Positions 36,047-45,667 of a stretch of DNA of 64,000 nucleotides are shown here, piece after piece. This DNA comes from Endozoicomonas sp965208385 (lineage in GTDB: Bacteria; Pseudomonadota; Gammaproteobacteria; Pseudomonadales; Endozoicomonadaceae), in the NCBI GenBank assembly GCA_965208385.1, contig CBDBOO010000050.1, forward strand, positions 104,775-168,774, in the 5' to 3' direction. Below the pieces are notes generated by a model. It saw nothing but the letters and a program-made list of their open reading frames with translations. It ran no database searches and was not told the origin of the DNA. Numbering within the stretch: the first letter of the stretch is position 1; each line of letters starts with the position of its first letter. Both the position numbers and the translations under genes were made by a program.

Positions 36047-37753
36047 GAGCCTGACCGAGAACAGGCTTATCTGTTAAGATAGGCCTCAAATCTTGATTCT
36101 AATAATGCCAAATGTTGCCACCACCAAAATTTAAGGACAGCCCTGTTGAATTTAATCAGCACTTGCTGTTTCCGACCAATATTTTTGATCTACTTCCCAA
36201 GCAGCATGACTGCTATGTTTATGAAACTATTTTTCAGTACATAGATACCTCTGAAGTTGAGAGCAAGTACCATCATCTCGGCCAACATGCCTATCCTCCC
36301 AAGCTGATCATTTCCATCCTGATCTACGCCTATAGCCATGGTGTGTTCAGCTCTCGTGAAATTGAAAAGCGATGCCGACAGGACCTGGCTTTCATGTACA
36401 TCGCCCAAATGAACTGCCCTAATTTCAGGGTGCTGGGCGATTTCCGTAAAGATCACCTGACATTCTTCCATGACTGCTTTAAGCAAAGCGTCAAACTCGC
36501 TCTGGAGCTTAAAATGGCCTCTCTTGGCCATATCAGTCTTGACGGGTCTAAATTCAAAGCCAGTACGTCAAAGCACAAAGCCATGAGCTATGGTCGACTT
36601 AAAGCTAAAGAAGCAGAACTGAGTGCTGAGATTGATGATCTGATCAATAAAGCCCGCCAGTGTGATCAGGAAGAAGACGACACTTATCAGGAGGCTAATG
36701 GCTACAGTATTCCTGAAGACTTGCAATTCAAACAAGAGCGTCTCGAGAAAATTAAGAAAGCCAAAAAGGCGCTTGAAGAGCGTGAAGAAACGCTTAATCC
36801 GGGCGAACTGATAGACGACAAAAAACAAATCAGCTTTTCAGATCATGACGCCCGGATCATGAGCAAAAAAGGACACTGTGAATACAGCTACAACGCACAA
36901 ATCAGCGTTGATAAAGATAACCAGATTATCGTTGGCCAACACGTCAGCCAGAGCGCGAATGATTTACAGGAAGTAGAGCCAGCCCTGGCGGCATTATCCG
37001 AGACCACCGAGGGTGAAACTGTGGATAAGATGAGCTTGGACAATGGCTACAATTCGGGCTCAAATCTACAGACCCTGGACGAGAGTGGTATTGATGCCTA
37101 TGTCGCCACGGACCGTCAGGAAAAGGCCGCAGGGACAGGCCTTGAAAATTCTGACCGGAAGTTTGTCAAAGCGGATTTTACTTACGATGCCGACGCGGAT
37201 GTATTTATCTGTCCCGCCAGAAAAAAGCTCGTCACCAAGCCCCAGAGCAAGGCCAAAAGGAAAGGTTATCGTGCAGATAAAGATATATGCACAGAGTGTC
37301 CCTATCGCTCAAGATGCAGCGGCTCAAAGAAAGAAGCTGGCCGGGTGATTCGTACAGACAAATTTGAAGTCGTGCGACAGGCCATGAATAAAAAGATGGA
37401 GACAAAAGAAGCGAAGGCGGTATACGTCCATCGCAAGGTAATTGCAGAGCCACCGTTTGGTCAGATTAAGAATTCCGGTTTCCGGGGCTTTAGCCTCAGA
37501 GGTAAAGAGAAAGTAGATGCGGAATTCTCACTGGTATGCGCGGCGCACAATATGAAAAAATGTGCGACAGCGGTATCCACGGGATCAATCCGTCTTGAAG
37601 ATGTAAAAAGGTTGAGAAATGCAGCATAAAGGGTAAGAAAAGGCTTGAAATGGTTAAGTATGACTAAAACTCTTCCAAAATCGATCAAATGTTGATCGAT
37701 TTTGAATTCTAGCTTTTTACTTTGACAGTGCGGGTTAATTCTCGGTCTGGCTC
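36047..37753 (+). mobile_element. IS1182-family insertion sequence, CTAG target duplication
   Basis: Inverted ends (GAGCCTGACCGAGAA on the left, TTCTCGGTCTGGCTC on the right) bound a 1707-bp element. CTAG is present on both flanks (36043-36046 and 37754-37757). Removal of the element and one CTAG rebuilds the host gene in frame, which verifies the boundaries. Confidence 0.93.
36112..37629 (+). CDS. IS1182-family transposase
   Basis: The 505-residue protein has the DUF772-type N-terminus (YPPKLIISILIYAYSHGVFS with SREIEKRCRQDLAFMYIAQ), a DDE core (HISLDGSKFKA; KMSLDNGYNSGSNL), and the C-terminal cysteine cluster (CTECPYRSRCSG) followed by VYVHRKVIAEPPFGQIKNSG, the glutamate-containing motif. 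The length is normal for the family and no frameshift is seen, so the transposase may be active. Confidence 0.92.
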   Translation: MLPPPKFKDSPVEFNQHLLFPTNIFDLLPKQHDCYVYETIFQYIDTSEVESKYHHLGQHAYPPKLIISILIYAYSHGVFSSREIEKRCRQDLAFMYIAQMNCPNFRVLGDFRKDHLTFFHDCFKQSVKLALELKMASLGHISLDGSKFKASTSKHKAMSYGRLKAKEAELSAEIDDLINKARQCDQEEDDTYQEANGYSIPEDLQFKQERLEKIKKAKKALEEREETLNPGELIDDKKQISFSDHDARIMSKKGHCEYSYNAQISVDKDNQIIVGQHVSQSANDLQEVEPALAALSETTEGETVDKMSLDNGYNSGSNLQTLDESGIDAYVATDRQEKAAGTGLENSDRKFVKADFTYDADADVFICPARKKLVTKPQSKAKRKGYRADKDICTECPYRSRCSGSKKEAGRVIRTDKFEVVRQAMNKKMETKEAKAVYVHRKVIAEPPFGQIKNSGFRGFSLRGKEKVDAEFSLVCAAHNMKKCATAVSTGSIRLEDVKRLRNAA

Positions 37754-39100
37754 CTAGAGGAAAACCTTCGTTACCTTCAGGGTTTTGCTGGTGAAACCGC
37801 CAAGCCTGAATCAAAACCACTTTCAGCAAGAACGGTCTCAACGGTTTCCGCTAAATCACCCATTACAACTAAAGTGCTCCACGAAAGGTACCAACAGATT
37901 AAAGCCTCACCCATGGCCGAGATTCACGACCTTCAATGTCAGTTAACATCTGCAACTCTTGCACAAAAGGAAGATCATGTCATTGCAAAACTCGCCAATG
38001 AACTGGCTAAAAAGAGCATTATGTTCTTTGAACATCAACCAGGTCAGCTTCCCTCTTACCAGAGAGCCAGTCAACTACTGAATGCTATCTATGAATCTAT
38101 CAGGGAAGATTGCCCCCACATGAACGCGGTTCTTCGGGACAATACTCTGAGTTTTATAAAATCAACTCAGGATGTCATCATAGATCAGGCTCAAAGAACC
38201 GAAGAGGATTTGCAAAGAGCTATTGCCGAGAGTATAAAAGAATCAGAAGCACACGAGCAACAGTTCGATACTCAGGCCAGCCCACCATCCGAAAGGAAGG
38301 ATGAAGGCCGGGCTCTGGGCAGTTTGACCTTTACAGATATAGCCCGGGCTCGCCAATCACATCAACCTGCCACTGCACAACCTGATTTTCAGCAGTGGCA
38401 ACAACCCGTTGTGGAATTAAATCAGGCATCCGGATATTCTGCCTCACCCTCTCAGGCTGCAGTTCCACATCCTCAGGTAAAATCAAAATACGGCAGACAG
38501 TTAGTTGAACGCTTCAAAGAAGCAGAAAGCTGGACAGGCCGATACAATGATGAAGACAATGTATTTCTTTCCGATATGGACATACTGTTTAAACATTCCC
38601 AGGAGCATATGACAATTCTTTGCCAGCAAGGTTTAACTCCGGAAGTTAAAGAAGAGTGTGATGAACTATCAAAAATGACCCGCGCTCTAAGAAACCACTG
38701 GGGGAAGGATAGATTTCCCAACTCATTATGTAATGCCTTTGTCAGGGAAAGGATTCCAATAGTGATAGAGGGGCAAAATTGCAGAGTAGACTGTGCAGAA
38801 TATTTTGATGACCTGCCTTTTTATGACAACAACCCTACTATGCAAGGTAACTTACAGAAACACCGTCGCTTCAGTGTCTATGACGAAAAAAACACGATAG
38901 TTGCCCGATACTTTCTGGAATCCAGTGATGTAAACCAAAAGTACTATGTACTTTGCAAGATGCTGCCAGTCCCCGGCAATCCTCGGGGACAAATCGAGCC
39001 CTACGGTTCAGACAGGCCGGATTACTGGACTGACCGTCAAAACATGCTTGATAGCCTGGCTAGAAACGGTACCACCGGCTTCCCAGGCCCCCATACATAA

Positions 39101-39328
39101 ACCGATGGGCGATCAAGCCAGAGCACCAGAGTCAGCTGGCCTGTGTTTCCAAATATTAAGCAGGCGGTCGAAACACAGCCCTGACGACTATTTTAAGCAA
39201 AAACACATGGATTAATAAGCAAAAATAGAATGGGTTATTAAATAAAAAGGAATGGGCATTTTTCAGACTACATCCAGCATAAGTAGAAAAATCGCCCGTT
39301 GCTATTTGCTCATTAATCGTCAAACGAG
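39101..39328. other. Intergenic spacer, nothing recognised
   Basis: AT-rich spacer between the interrupted gene and the convergent small membrane-anchored protein. No hairpin with T-tract, repeat or gene was seen. Confidence 0.4.
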
Positions 39329-39973
39329 TTACTTCTTCACAATGACTATTTCAACATTAATATCTGACTCATCAGTTCTGATTAACTTTAGAATTCTGGC
39401 TTCGCTTGCATTCATCCATTCAGAGCGAGTTAGTGTACGCATATATTCCGGAATCATTTTCATAATCTCATTGTGATTATAGGATCTCAAGCCCAGCTTA
39501 CATATTGTTATACGACAATCTATGAAGCCAATCTCGGTATAATGCCTATCGAGCACAGCCTGAAGATGTCCATTCTCATAGACATTGATTTCCGCATCAT
39601 ACCCCCACTCACTTTGACCATACTCTAAATCATATGTTTGGATAATTTCTTCATTTGTCAGTTTTTTCTGTATTATTTCCCCATCTTTCTGTTGTTCATC
39701 AATGATGGCTGATTGGTATGCCGTTCCATGATTTTCTTCGATTAGTTCTTCATTAACACTTTCGTTATCACTACTTTGCTGAAATTCAACAACCTTCTCA
39801 GACAATAAAGCCCCAGAAACCTCGACAGTTACGTCTGGCAATGTAGCGTCATGAGAATCAAGTGAAGTTTTTTCAAAAGCTGGCAAAATAGAATCGCCGC
39901 CATCACCCAAGAAAAATAAGAGAGAAACAAGTGTACAAATAAAAAAGGTTGCTGCTATTTTTTTCGAATTCAT
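39329..39973 (-). CDS. Membrane-anchored protein of unknown function
   Basis: Starting at MNSKKIAATFFICTLVSLLF (39973; an in-frame upstream codon at 40009 is less likely), the protein of 214 residues has one N-terminal membrane anchor or uncleaved signal (about 5-22). An acidic, low-complexity middle follows (about 40-110). A folded C-terminal domain (about 110-214) contains a pair of cysteines (DCRITICKLGLRSYNHNEIM), reminiscent of a disulfide. It is not recognised. It lies downstream of the dpp operon on the same strand but is separated from it by a strong hairpin. Confidence 0.55.
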   Translation of the reverse strand: MNSKKIAATFFICTLVSLLFFLGDGGDSILPAFEKTSLDSHDATLPDVTVEVSGALLSEKVVEFQQSSDNESVNEELIEENHGTAYQSAIIDEQQKDGEIIQKKLTNEEIIQTYDLEYGQSEWGYDAEINVYENGHLQAVLDRHYTEIGFIDCRITICKLGLRSYNHNEIMKMIPEYMRTLTRSEWMNASEARILKLIRTDESDINVEIVIVKK

Positions 39974-40034
39974 AATAATGCGGCTACTCAAACAACATTG
40001 AAATGCCACTTTTTCAATTATTCTCTGCTACCAA

Positions 40035-40064
40035 CGTTTCGTCCTGATCCATCAGGAAGAAACG
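40035..40064 (-). terminator. Strong hairpin after the dpp operon
   Basis: CGTTTC-t-TCCTGAT / ATCAGGA-c-GAAACG forms a long stem about 30 bp after the stop of the fused ATPase gene. There is no T-tract, so it may be a factor-dependent terminator or a 3'-end stabiliser. Confidence 0.5.
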
Positions 40065-40091
40065 TCGACTGTCGTACTTGAACCTGAGCTG

Positions 40092-41756
40092 TCAGATAAC
40101 ACTCTCATGGTTCAATTTTTCTTCCAACTCACCATTCTCCGGTTGTTCCCACTGTTTTCCGGGAATAGCATCCAGTAGCAATCGAGTATACTCGTGCTGA
40201 GGGTTACCAAAGACCTCCGAGGTTACACCATACTCGACAATCTCTCCCAGTTTCATGACGGCGATACGATCACAGATTTTTGCCGCTACCCGCAGGTCAT
40301 GGGTGATAAACAGCATGGATAGATTCATTTTGTTTTTGATATCATCCAGCAACTCCAGAACCTGCGCCTGAACCGACACATCCAGGGCCGATACGGCTTC
40401 GTCAGCGATCAACAGTTCCGGTTCCATAGCTAACGCCCGGGCTATACCTATTCGCTGTCGCTGGCCTCCGGAAAATTCATGAGGGTAGCGTTTCAAAGCT
40501 GAAGCATCCAGACCGACCAACTGCAGCAGCTCTTCCGCACGTTCATGAGCCTTTATTTTATCCACATTATGAATCAGGGGGCCTTCAGCAATAATATTAC
40601 CTATTTTTCGCCGTGGATTCAGTGATGCATATGGATCCTGGAATATCATCTGAATTTTCCGGCGAACCGGCATTAACTGCTTTTTATTCAGGGTCAGAAC
40701 GTTTTGTCCATTGAGTACTACTTCGCCGCTGTCCGCCTCTTCAAGACGAATCAGGGCACGCCCTACAGTTGATTTTCCCGAACCGGACTCCCCAACCAAC
40801 CCCAGAGTCTCACCTTTTCGAATATCAAAAGAGATACTTCGCGAGGCATGAACGGTACGGCCGGTTTTATTCCAGAACCCGGTTTTTGTCGTGTAGGTTT
40901 TACAGAGTTTGCGAACACTGATCAACGGCTCCGGAACTTCTCCGGTGGTCAGTCGAGCTTGCAGTCTTGGTACAGCCGCAATTAATTTTCGGGTATAAGG
41001 ATGTTCTGGCTGATTTAATACCTGACTGGCTTTGCCCTGCTCCACCATCCTGCCTTCCTGCATCACAATCACACGGTCTGCTATCTCAGCCACCACACCA
41101 AAATCATGGGTAATGAAAATGACACCCATGCCATGACTGTTCTGAAGATCCTTGATTAACTTTAGAATCTGGGCCTGAGTGGTCACATCCAGCGCGGTAG
41201 TGGGTTCATCAGCAATCAAAACAGCCGGCTCAAGAGCCAGTGCCATAGCAATCATAACTCTCTGTCGCTGACCACCCGATAGCATGAAAGGATAACTGCT
41301 GCCGATAATATCCGGATCAGGCAACCCCACATCATTGAGCATGTCAACTATGCGAGCTTTCCGCTGTTCTTTATTGTATTGCCCATGGACCCGCAGCACT
41401 TCTTCCAGTTGCTCACCCACTTTCATAACCGGGTTCAGTGCCGTCATGGGCTCCTGAAAAATCATACCGACACGGCTGCCGCGAACCTTTTGCATAGCAC
41501 TTTCAGTTAGATCCAGTAAATTCAAACCCTCCAGTTTGATACTGCCCTGAACTACCCGAACATGAGGCAGGGGCAGCAAGCCCATGATGGCATTAGACGA
41601 CATTGATTTACCGGAACCAGACTCTCCCACAATGCAGAGAATTTCACCGGGATACAGTTCAAAGTTAATGTCTTCAACCGCCAGAGGCCGATCAGCGCCT
41701 TTCGGCAGACAGACATTCAGATTCTTAACGCTGAGCACTGAATTTTTATTGTTCAT
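40092..41756 (-). CDS. Dipeptide ABC transporter, fused ATPase (DppD-DppF)
   Basis: This is a double ABC protein. The first nucleotide-binding domain (about 1-260) has Walker A GESGSGKSMS, signature LSGGQRQR and Walker B VLIADEPTTALD. The second (about 275-545) has GESGSGKSTVGRALIRL, FSGGQRQRIGIARALAMEPE and LIADEAVSALD. Each half carries the oligopeptide-type C-terminal extension. E. coli uses two separate proteins, DppD and DppF. Here they form one chain of about 554 residues as in YejF or GsiA. The start at 41756 (MNNKNSVLSV) has a GAGGTG ribosome binding site and lies 10 bp after dppC. Stop is followed by a strong hairpin. Confidence 0.93.
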   Translation of the reverse strand: MNNKNSVLSVKNLNVCLPKGADRPLAVEDINFELYPGEILCIVGESGSGKSMSSNAIMGLLPLPHVRVVQGSIKLEGLNLLDLTESAMQKVRGSRVGMIFQEPMTALNPVMKVGEQLEEVLRVHGQYNKEQRKARIVDMLNDVGLPDPDIIGSSYPFMLSGGQRQRVMIAMALALEPAVLIADEPTTALDVTTQAQILKLIKDLQNSHGMGVIFITHDFGVVAEIADRVIVMQEGRMVEQGKASQVLNQPEHPYTRKLIAAVPRLQARLTTGEVPEPLISVRKLCKTYTTKTGFWNKTGRTVHASRSISFDIRKGETLGLVGESGSGKSTVGRALIRLEEADSGEVVLNGQNVLTLNKKQLMPVRRKIQMIFQDPYASLNPRRKIGNIIAEGPLIHNVDKIKAHERAEELLQLVGLDASALKRYPHEFSGGQRQRIGIARALAMEPELLIADEAVSALDVSVQAQVLELLDDIKNKMNLSMLFITHDLRVAAKICDRIAVMKLGEIVEYGVTSEVFGNPQHEYTRLLLDAIPGKQWEQPENGELEEKLNHESVI

Positions 41757-41766
41757 GTTATTCACC

Positions 41767-42669
41767 TCAGACTGCACGTTTCATTTTTGGATCCAGTGCG
41801 TCACGCAAGCCATCACCAATCAGGTTAATGGATAGAACGGTGACCAGAATAGTCAGCCCCGGAAGGGTAATCAGCCACCAGGCACTGAGCATAAACTCTC
41901 TTGAATCTGCCAGCATGGTTCCCCACTCAGGAGTCGGGGGTTGCGCGCCCATTCCCAGAAACCCAAGTGCTGCAGCATCAAGAATGGCAGTAGAAAAGCT
42001 CAGTGTTGCCTGAACAATCAATGGCGCAAAGCAATTTGGCAACACGTTAATGAACATCAGCCGTACTGGCCCTGCCCCCATGATTCGACTGGCAGAAACA
42101 TAATCCTTTCCCAGTTCGGCCATGGCCTGGGCACGGGTAATCCGAACAAAATGAGGCATGTAGGTAATGGCAATAGCGATCATGGCGTTAGTCAGACTGG
42201 GCCCCAGTATGGCCACCAGCACCAATGCCAGAAGAAGACTGGGGAATGCCATTACAATATCCATCAGGCGCATGATCAGATTATCAACAAAGCCTTTGGA
42301 AAACGCCGCACAAAGTCCCAGTAATACACCGATAGTGAGGGAAATCCCGATAACGATAAAACCAATGTAGAATGAATAGCGGGCACCATATATCAGGCGA
42401 GATAGCTGATCACGGCCTACCGCATCGGTTCCCAGAATAAACTCCCAGCTGCCACCTTCTTGCCAGACGGGAGGCACCAGAGAGAAATCTCGAAACTGCT
42501 CTATGGGGGAATGCGGTGCGACCACATTGGCAAAAATAGCCAGTAGCATAACCACCAGCATTATATAAAGACCACCAAGGGCGCCTTTATTGGTTTTGAA
42601 CTGTCGCCAGAAATTAACTAATAACGCCTGAAAACCAGTTGGTGCAGAGGGTACCGTCAATGAACTCAT
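41767..42669 (-). CDS. dppC: Dipeptide ABC transporter permease DppC
   Basis: The product of 300 residues has about six membrane helices and the permease EAA-type loop (VRITRAQAMAELGKDYVSAS, RIMGAGPVRLMFINVLPN). It resembles E. coli DppC closely (GFLGMGAQPPTPEWGTML, GDGLRDALDPKMKRAV end). The start chosen is MSSLTVPSAP at 42669, after an AAGGGG ribosome binding site; upstream in-frame codons would overlap dppB. It is in the dpp operon between dppB and the fused ATPase. Confidence 0.93.
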   Translation of the reverse strand: MSSLTVPSAPTGFQALLVNFWRQFKTNKGALGGLYIMLVVMLLAIFANVVAPHSPIEQFRDFSLVPPVWQEGGSWEFILGTDAVGRDQLSRLIYGARYSFYIGFIVIGISLTIGVLLGLCAAFSKGFVDNLIMRLMDIVMAFPSLLLALVLVAILGPSLTNAMIAIAITYMPHFVRITRAQAMAELGKDYVSASRIMGAGPVRLMFINVLPNCFAPLIVQATLSFSTAILDAAALGFLGMGAQPPTPEWGTMLADSREFMLSAWWLITLPGLTILVTVLSINLIGDGLRDALDPKMKRAV

Positions 42670-42676
42670 GCTGTAA

Positions 42677-43687
42677 TCACCCCTTGTGCCTGATGCGTGG
42701 ATCAATAATGCCGTAGCAGAGATCAACAGTAAGATTCACCAGCATGACCATACCGGCTATTAACACCAGACCTGCCTGAATCACCGGATAATCACGACGA
42801 AAGACCGAATCCACCATCCATTTGCCAATACCCGGCCATGAGAAGATTGTTTCTGTCAGAATGGCCCCAGCCAATAACACACCTACCGACAGACCAATAA
42901 CGGTAATCACCGGTATAAAAGCATTACGCAACGCATGCTTAATAATCACACGGCTGGTAGAAAGTCCTTTGGCGCGCGCTGTTTTTATATAATCTTCACC
43001 GAGAACTTCCAGCATGGCAGAGCGAGTCTGCCGTGCTATCACCGCCATGGGAATGGTTCCTAAAGCAATAGAAGGCAAAATCAAATGGTGCAGGGCGGAA
43101 AGAAAGGCGCCATCTTCGTCACTGAGCAGACTATCGATTAATAAAAAACCAGATACCGTATCGACCCAGTATTCCACGCTGATTCGGCCTGAAACAGGTG
43201 TCCAGCCCAGGGTGCCGGAAAAGAAAACGATCAATAACAGCGCCCACCAGAAAATGGGCATGGAAAAGCCGGTAAGCGATAACGTCATCAAACCGTGATC
43301 CCAAAATGAACCACGCTTCACTGCGGCTATAACGCCAGCAGGAATACCAATCATAATGGCAAAAATCAGGGCAAAGAATGACAGTTCCACAGTAGCCGGA
43401 AACAGGGCAAAGAATTCAGTCAATACAGGTTGTTTTGAAATCAGGGATATTCCGAAATCCCCCTGAAGCATACCGGTAATGTAATCAAAATATTGGGTAT
43501 AAAGCGGTTGATCATAGCCAAACCGGGCAGACAGTTCAGCGTAACGTTCGGCGCTGACTCCCCGCTCACCCGCCAGTAAAAGAATCGGATCGCCAGGAAT
43601 TAAACGAATGAAAGCAAATGCGGCCAGAGTAACACCGAAGAATGTGGGAATAAGAACCAGCATCCGGCGTAACAGAAAATTTAACAT
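42677..43687 (-). CDS. dppB: Dipeptide ABC transporter permease DppB
   Basis: The product of 336 residues has about six membrane helices, starts MLNFLLRRMLVLIPTFFGV and contains the permease loop (VLGEDYIKTARAKGLSTSRV) and the conserved end YGIIDPRIRHKG. It pairs with DppC to form the inner-membrane channel for dipeptides. The GTG at 43696 is in frame, but ATG at 43687 has the better-spaced ribosome binding site. Confidence 0.93.
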   Translation of the reverse strand: MLNFLLRRMLVLIPTFFGVTLAAFAFIRLIPGDPILLLAGERGVSAERYAELSARFGYDQPLYTQYFDYITGMLQGDFGISLISKQPVLTEFFALFPATVELSFFALIFAIMIGIPAGVIAAVKRGSFWDHGLMTLSLTGFSMPIFWWALLLIVFFSGTLGWTPVSGRISVEYWVDTVSGFLLIDSLLSDEDGAFLSALHHLILPSIALGTIPMAVIARQTRSAMLEVLGEDYIKTARAKGLSTSRVIIKHALRNAFIPVITVIGLSVGVLLAGAILTETIFSWPGIGKWMVDSVFRRDYPVIQAGLVLIAGMVMLVNLTVDLCYGIIDPRIRHKG

Positions 43688-43818
43688 AGATGACACCTGT
43701 ACACCGGTGATTATTGTTTTTCTGGAAATGAATCACAAAAACATACGTTGATTGGATTTTTCAAAGAAAAAAACGGCCAACATTAAGTTCGGGGTGTGTT
43801 CGTAATTAAAATATAACC

Positions 43819-43853
43819 GGTCAATCTTCTGATTACTTTCAGAAAGATCGACC
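43819..43853 (-). promoter_or_regulatory. Hairpin between dppA and dppB
   Basis: On the minus strand GGTC-ATCTT-CTGA / TCAG-AGAT-GACC arms form a bulged stem about 80 bp after dppA, followed by an AT-rich stretch. Such structures commonly lower expression of the membrane genes compared with the abundant binding protein. This role is inferred. Confidence 0.45.
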
Positions 43854-43933
43854 AGCCTGTGTAAATACCCTTTGTTCTCGGAAGATGCAGGATTATTACC
43901 TGCATATCCAATTACTTTGGGTATACAACAGCG

Positions 43934-45667
43934 TTACTCCTCAATATCTACTCCATAGAAGTAGTTACCGCCCAGGGGATCGACCTTGAAGTTTTTCACT
44001 TCCTTACGAATAGGCTGTGAGACAATTGAATGTGCAATAGTGGCCCAGGGTGCCTTCTTCTTGAATTCCAGCTGTGCAAGTTTATACAGACGTGTACGCT
44101 CTGCAGTATCAGACGTTTGCTTGGCCTGCTGAATCAAACTATCAAACTCTGTATCACACCAGCGAGCACGGTTGGCACCGGCTTTTGCGGCAGCACAGCT
44201 CAACAGCACACCCATAAAGTTATCGGGATCACCATTATCACCAGTCCAGCCCAGCAGCACCGTATCATGCTCACCATTGTTGGAACGCTTCAGGTACTCA
44301 CCCCATTCGAAGGTGATAATTTCAGCTTCAACACCCACATTTTTCCAGTCAGCCTGAATCATTTCAGCCATACGACGGGCATTAGGATTGTAAGGACGCT
44401 GTACCGGCATGGCCCAGACATTGGTCTTTAAGTTACTGACACCGGCTTTTTCAAGCAACTTACGGGCAGCAACAGGGTTATATACGTCATCAACTGTATT
44501 CTCGTTATAGGACCAGATTGTGGGTGGAATCGGGTTCTTGGCAACTTTTGCCACACCATTGAATACAGAGTCGATAATAGCCTGTTTGTTAATGGCCATG
44601 TTCAGTGCACGGCGAACATCAGGATTATTGAACGGTGCACGTTCAGTATTGTACGCCAGATAACCTACATTCAGACCTTCCTGCTGCATCACAATCAGAT
44701 CTTTGGTCTTCTTCATTTCATCCAGATCATTAGGATTCGGATTTAATGACACATGACACTCACCGGCTTTCAGCTTCTGGAAGCGAACCGTTGAGTCCGG
44801 AGTAATTGCAAACACCAGCTTATCGATAGGTGCCTTACCACGGAAATAGTCCGGGTTGGCAGCATAGCGAATCACCGCATCCTTTTTGTAGTTAACAAAC
44901 TGGAAAGGACCAGTACCAACAGGTTTGTGATCGTAAGTTTCTTTATTCCCGGCTTTTTCCTGTTGAGTTGCATACTCTGCAGAAGTGATGGAGGCAAAAT
45001 CCATGGCCAGGTTGGCAATGAAAGGTGCTTCCACACGGTTCAAGACGAATTTCACCGTGTAATCATCTACTTTAACGATATCCTTGATCAGAGTTCCCAT
45101 GTCCATACCTTCAAAGTACTCGTAAGTACCGCCATTGACTGTATGGAAAGAGTGATCTTTTCTTAGCTGTCGATTAAAGGTGAACAACACATCATCGGCA
45201 TTGAAATCACGGCCGGGGGTAAAATATTTAGTGTTATGGAACTTCACACCTTTGCGTAGATGGAATGTATATTCCTTACCATCAGCACTGACGTCCCAGC
45301 GTTCAGCAAGAGCCGGAACGATATTGGTTGTGCCGATTTCAAATTCAGCCAGGCGATTATAAATTTGTCTTGAAGAGGCATCCATAGAGGTGCCGGAGGT
45401 AACCAGTGCTGCGTTAAACACTTCCGGACTGCCTTCAGAACAGTACACCAGTGTTTTTGCCTGAGCCTGAGTGCCCAGCAGCATCGCTGCAGCGAGCAAT
45501 GAGGCTTTTGCTAATGAAGAGCCTTTCGCTAATGCAGAGCCTTTCGCGAATGCAGAGCCTTTCGCTAATGCAGAGCCTTTCGCTAATGCAGAGCCTTTCG
45601 CTAATGCAGAGCCTTTCGCTAATGCAGAGCCTTTAGCAAGTGAAGAGCCTGCCAGTTTAAATTTCAT
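43934..45667 (-). CDS. dppA: Periplasmic dipeptide-binding protein with repeat-extended signal peptide
   Basis: From residue 71 (KTLVYCSEGSPEVFNAALVT) the protein closely resembles mature E. coli DppA, including AMPVQRPYNPNARRMAEMIQ, EWGEYLKR and GWTGDNGDPDNF. It is a family 5 solute-binding protein that captures dipeptides for DppBCDF and can act in chemotaxis. The signal peptide is abnormal: residues 8-55 are eight tandem hexapeptides (mostly SALAKG) placed before the hydrophobic core and cleavage site (SLLAAAMLLGTQAQA-K). A usual Sec signal is 20-30 residues; this one is 70. An internal ATG at SLLAAAM could not produce a complete signal. It is the first gene of the dpp operon. Confidence 0.95.
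   Translation of the reverse strand: MKFKLAGSSLAKGSALAKGSALAKGSALAKGSALAKGSAFAKGSALAKGSSLAKASLLAAAMLLGTQAQAKTLVYCSEGSPEVFNAALVTSGTSMDASSRQIYNRLAEFEIGTTNIVPALAERWDVSADGKEYTFHLRKGVKFHNTKYFTPGRDFNADDVLFTFNRQLRKDHSFHTVNGGTYEYFEGMDMGTLIKDIVKVDDYTVKFVLNRVEAPFIANLAMDFASITSAEYATQQEKAGNKETYDHKPVGTGPFQFVNYKKDAVIRYAANPDYFRGKAPIDKLVFAITPDSTVRFQKLKAGECHVSLNPNPNDLDEMKKTKDLIVMQQEGLNVGYLAYNTERAPFNNPDVRRALNMAINKQAIIDSVFNGVAKVAKNPIPPTIWSYNENTVDDVYNPVAARKLLEKAGVSNLKTNVWAMPVQRPYNPNARRMAEMIQADWKNVGVEAEIITFEWGEYLKRSNNGEHDTVLLGWTGDNGDPDNFMGVLLSCAAAKAGANRARWCDTEFDSLIQQAKQTSDTAERTRLYKLAQLEFKKKAPWATIAHSIVSQPIRKEVKNFKVDPLGGNYFYGVDIEE
45503..45646 (-). repeat. 18-bp coding tandem repeat (8 units) in the DppA signal peptide
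   Basis: Eight units of 18 bp encode S-A/S-L/F-A-K-G/A. The inner units are almost identical (GCTAATGCAGAGCCTTTC on the plus strand), while the two outer units have drifted. Exact multiples of 3 keep the frame, so copy number can change without destroying the protein. Confidence 0.95.

Larger units (their letters stand above)
35881..39100 (+). pseudogene. 502-codon gene of unknown function interrupted by an IS1182-family element
   Basis: The 5' part (35881-36046, AAGGAG ribosome binding site, MFSVKGLGNALANIKASEDL) runs into the IS and stops at 36054. Removing the IS and one CTAG copy restores a continuous frame across the junction (NRQVTR-LEENLRYLQGFAGE) to 39100. The restored product is hydrophilic, with a helical, possibly coiled-coil stretch (about 95-195: HERYQQIKASPMAEIHDLQC onward), a Gln/Pro-rich linker, and a C-terminal domain ending GTTGFPGPHT. 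There is no signal peptide or membrane segment. I do not recognise the family. Location among effector-like genes suggests a cytoplasmic or injected protein. The 3' part could be re-initiated at 37874 (408 codons). Confidence 0.8.

Noticed and set aside
45503..45646. CRISPR-like array
   Set aside because: The 18-bp units are directly adjacent without spacers and in frame inside dppA, so this is a coding tandem repeat.
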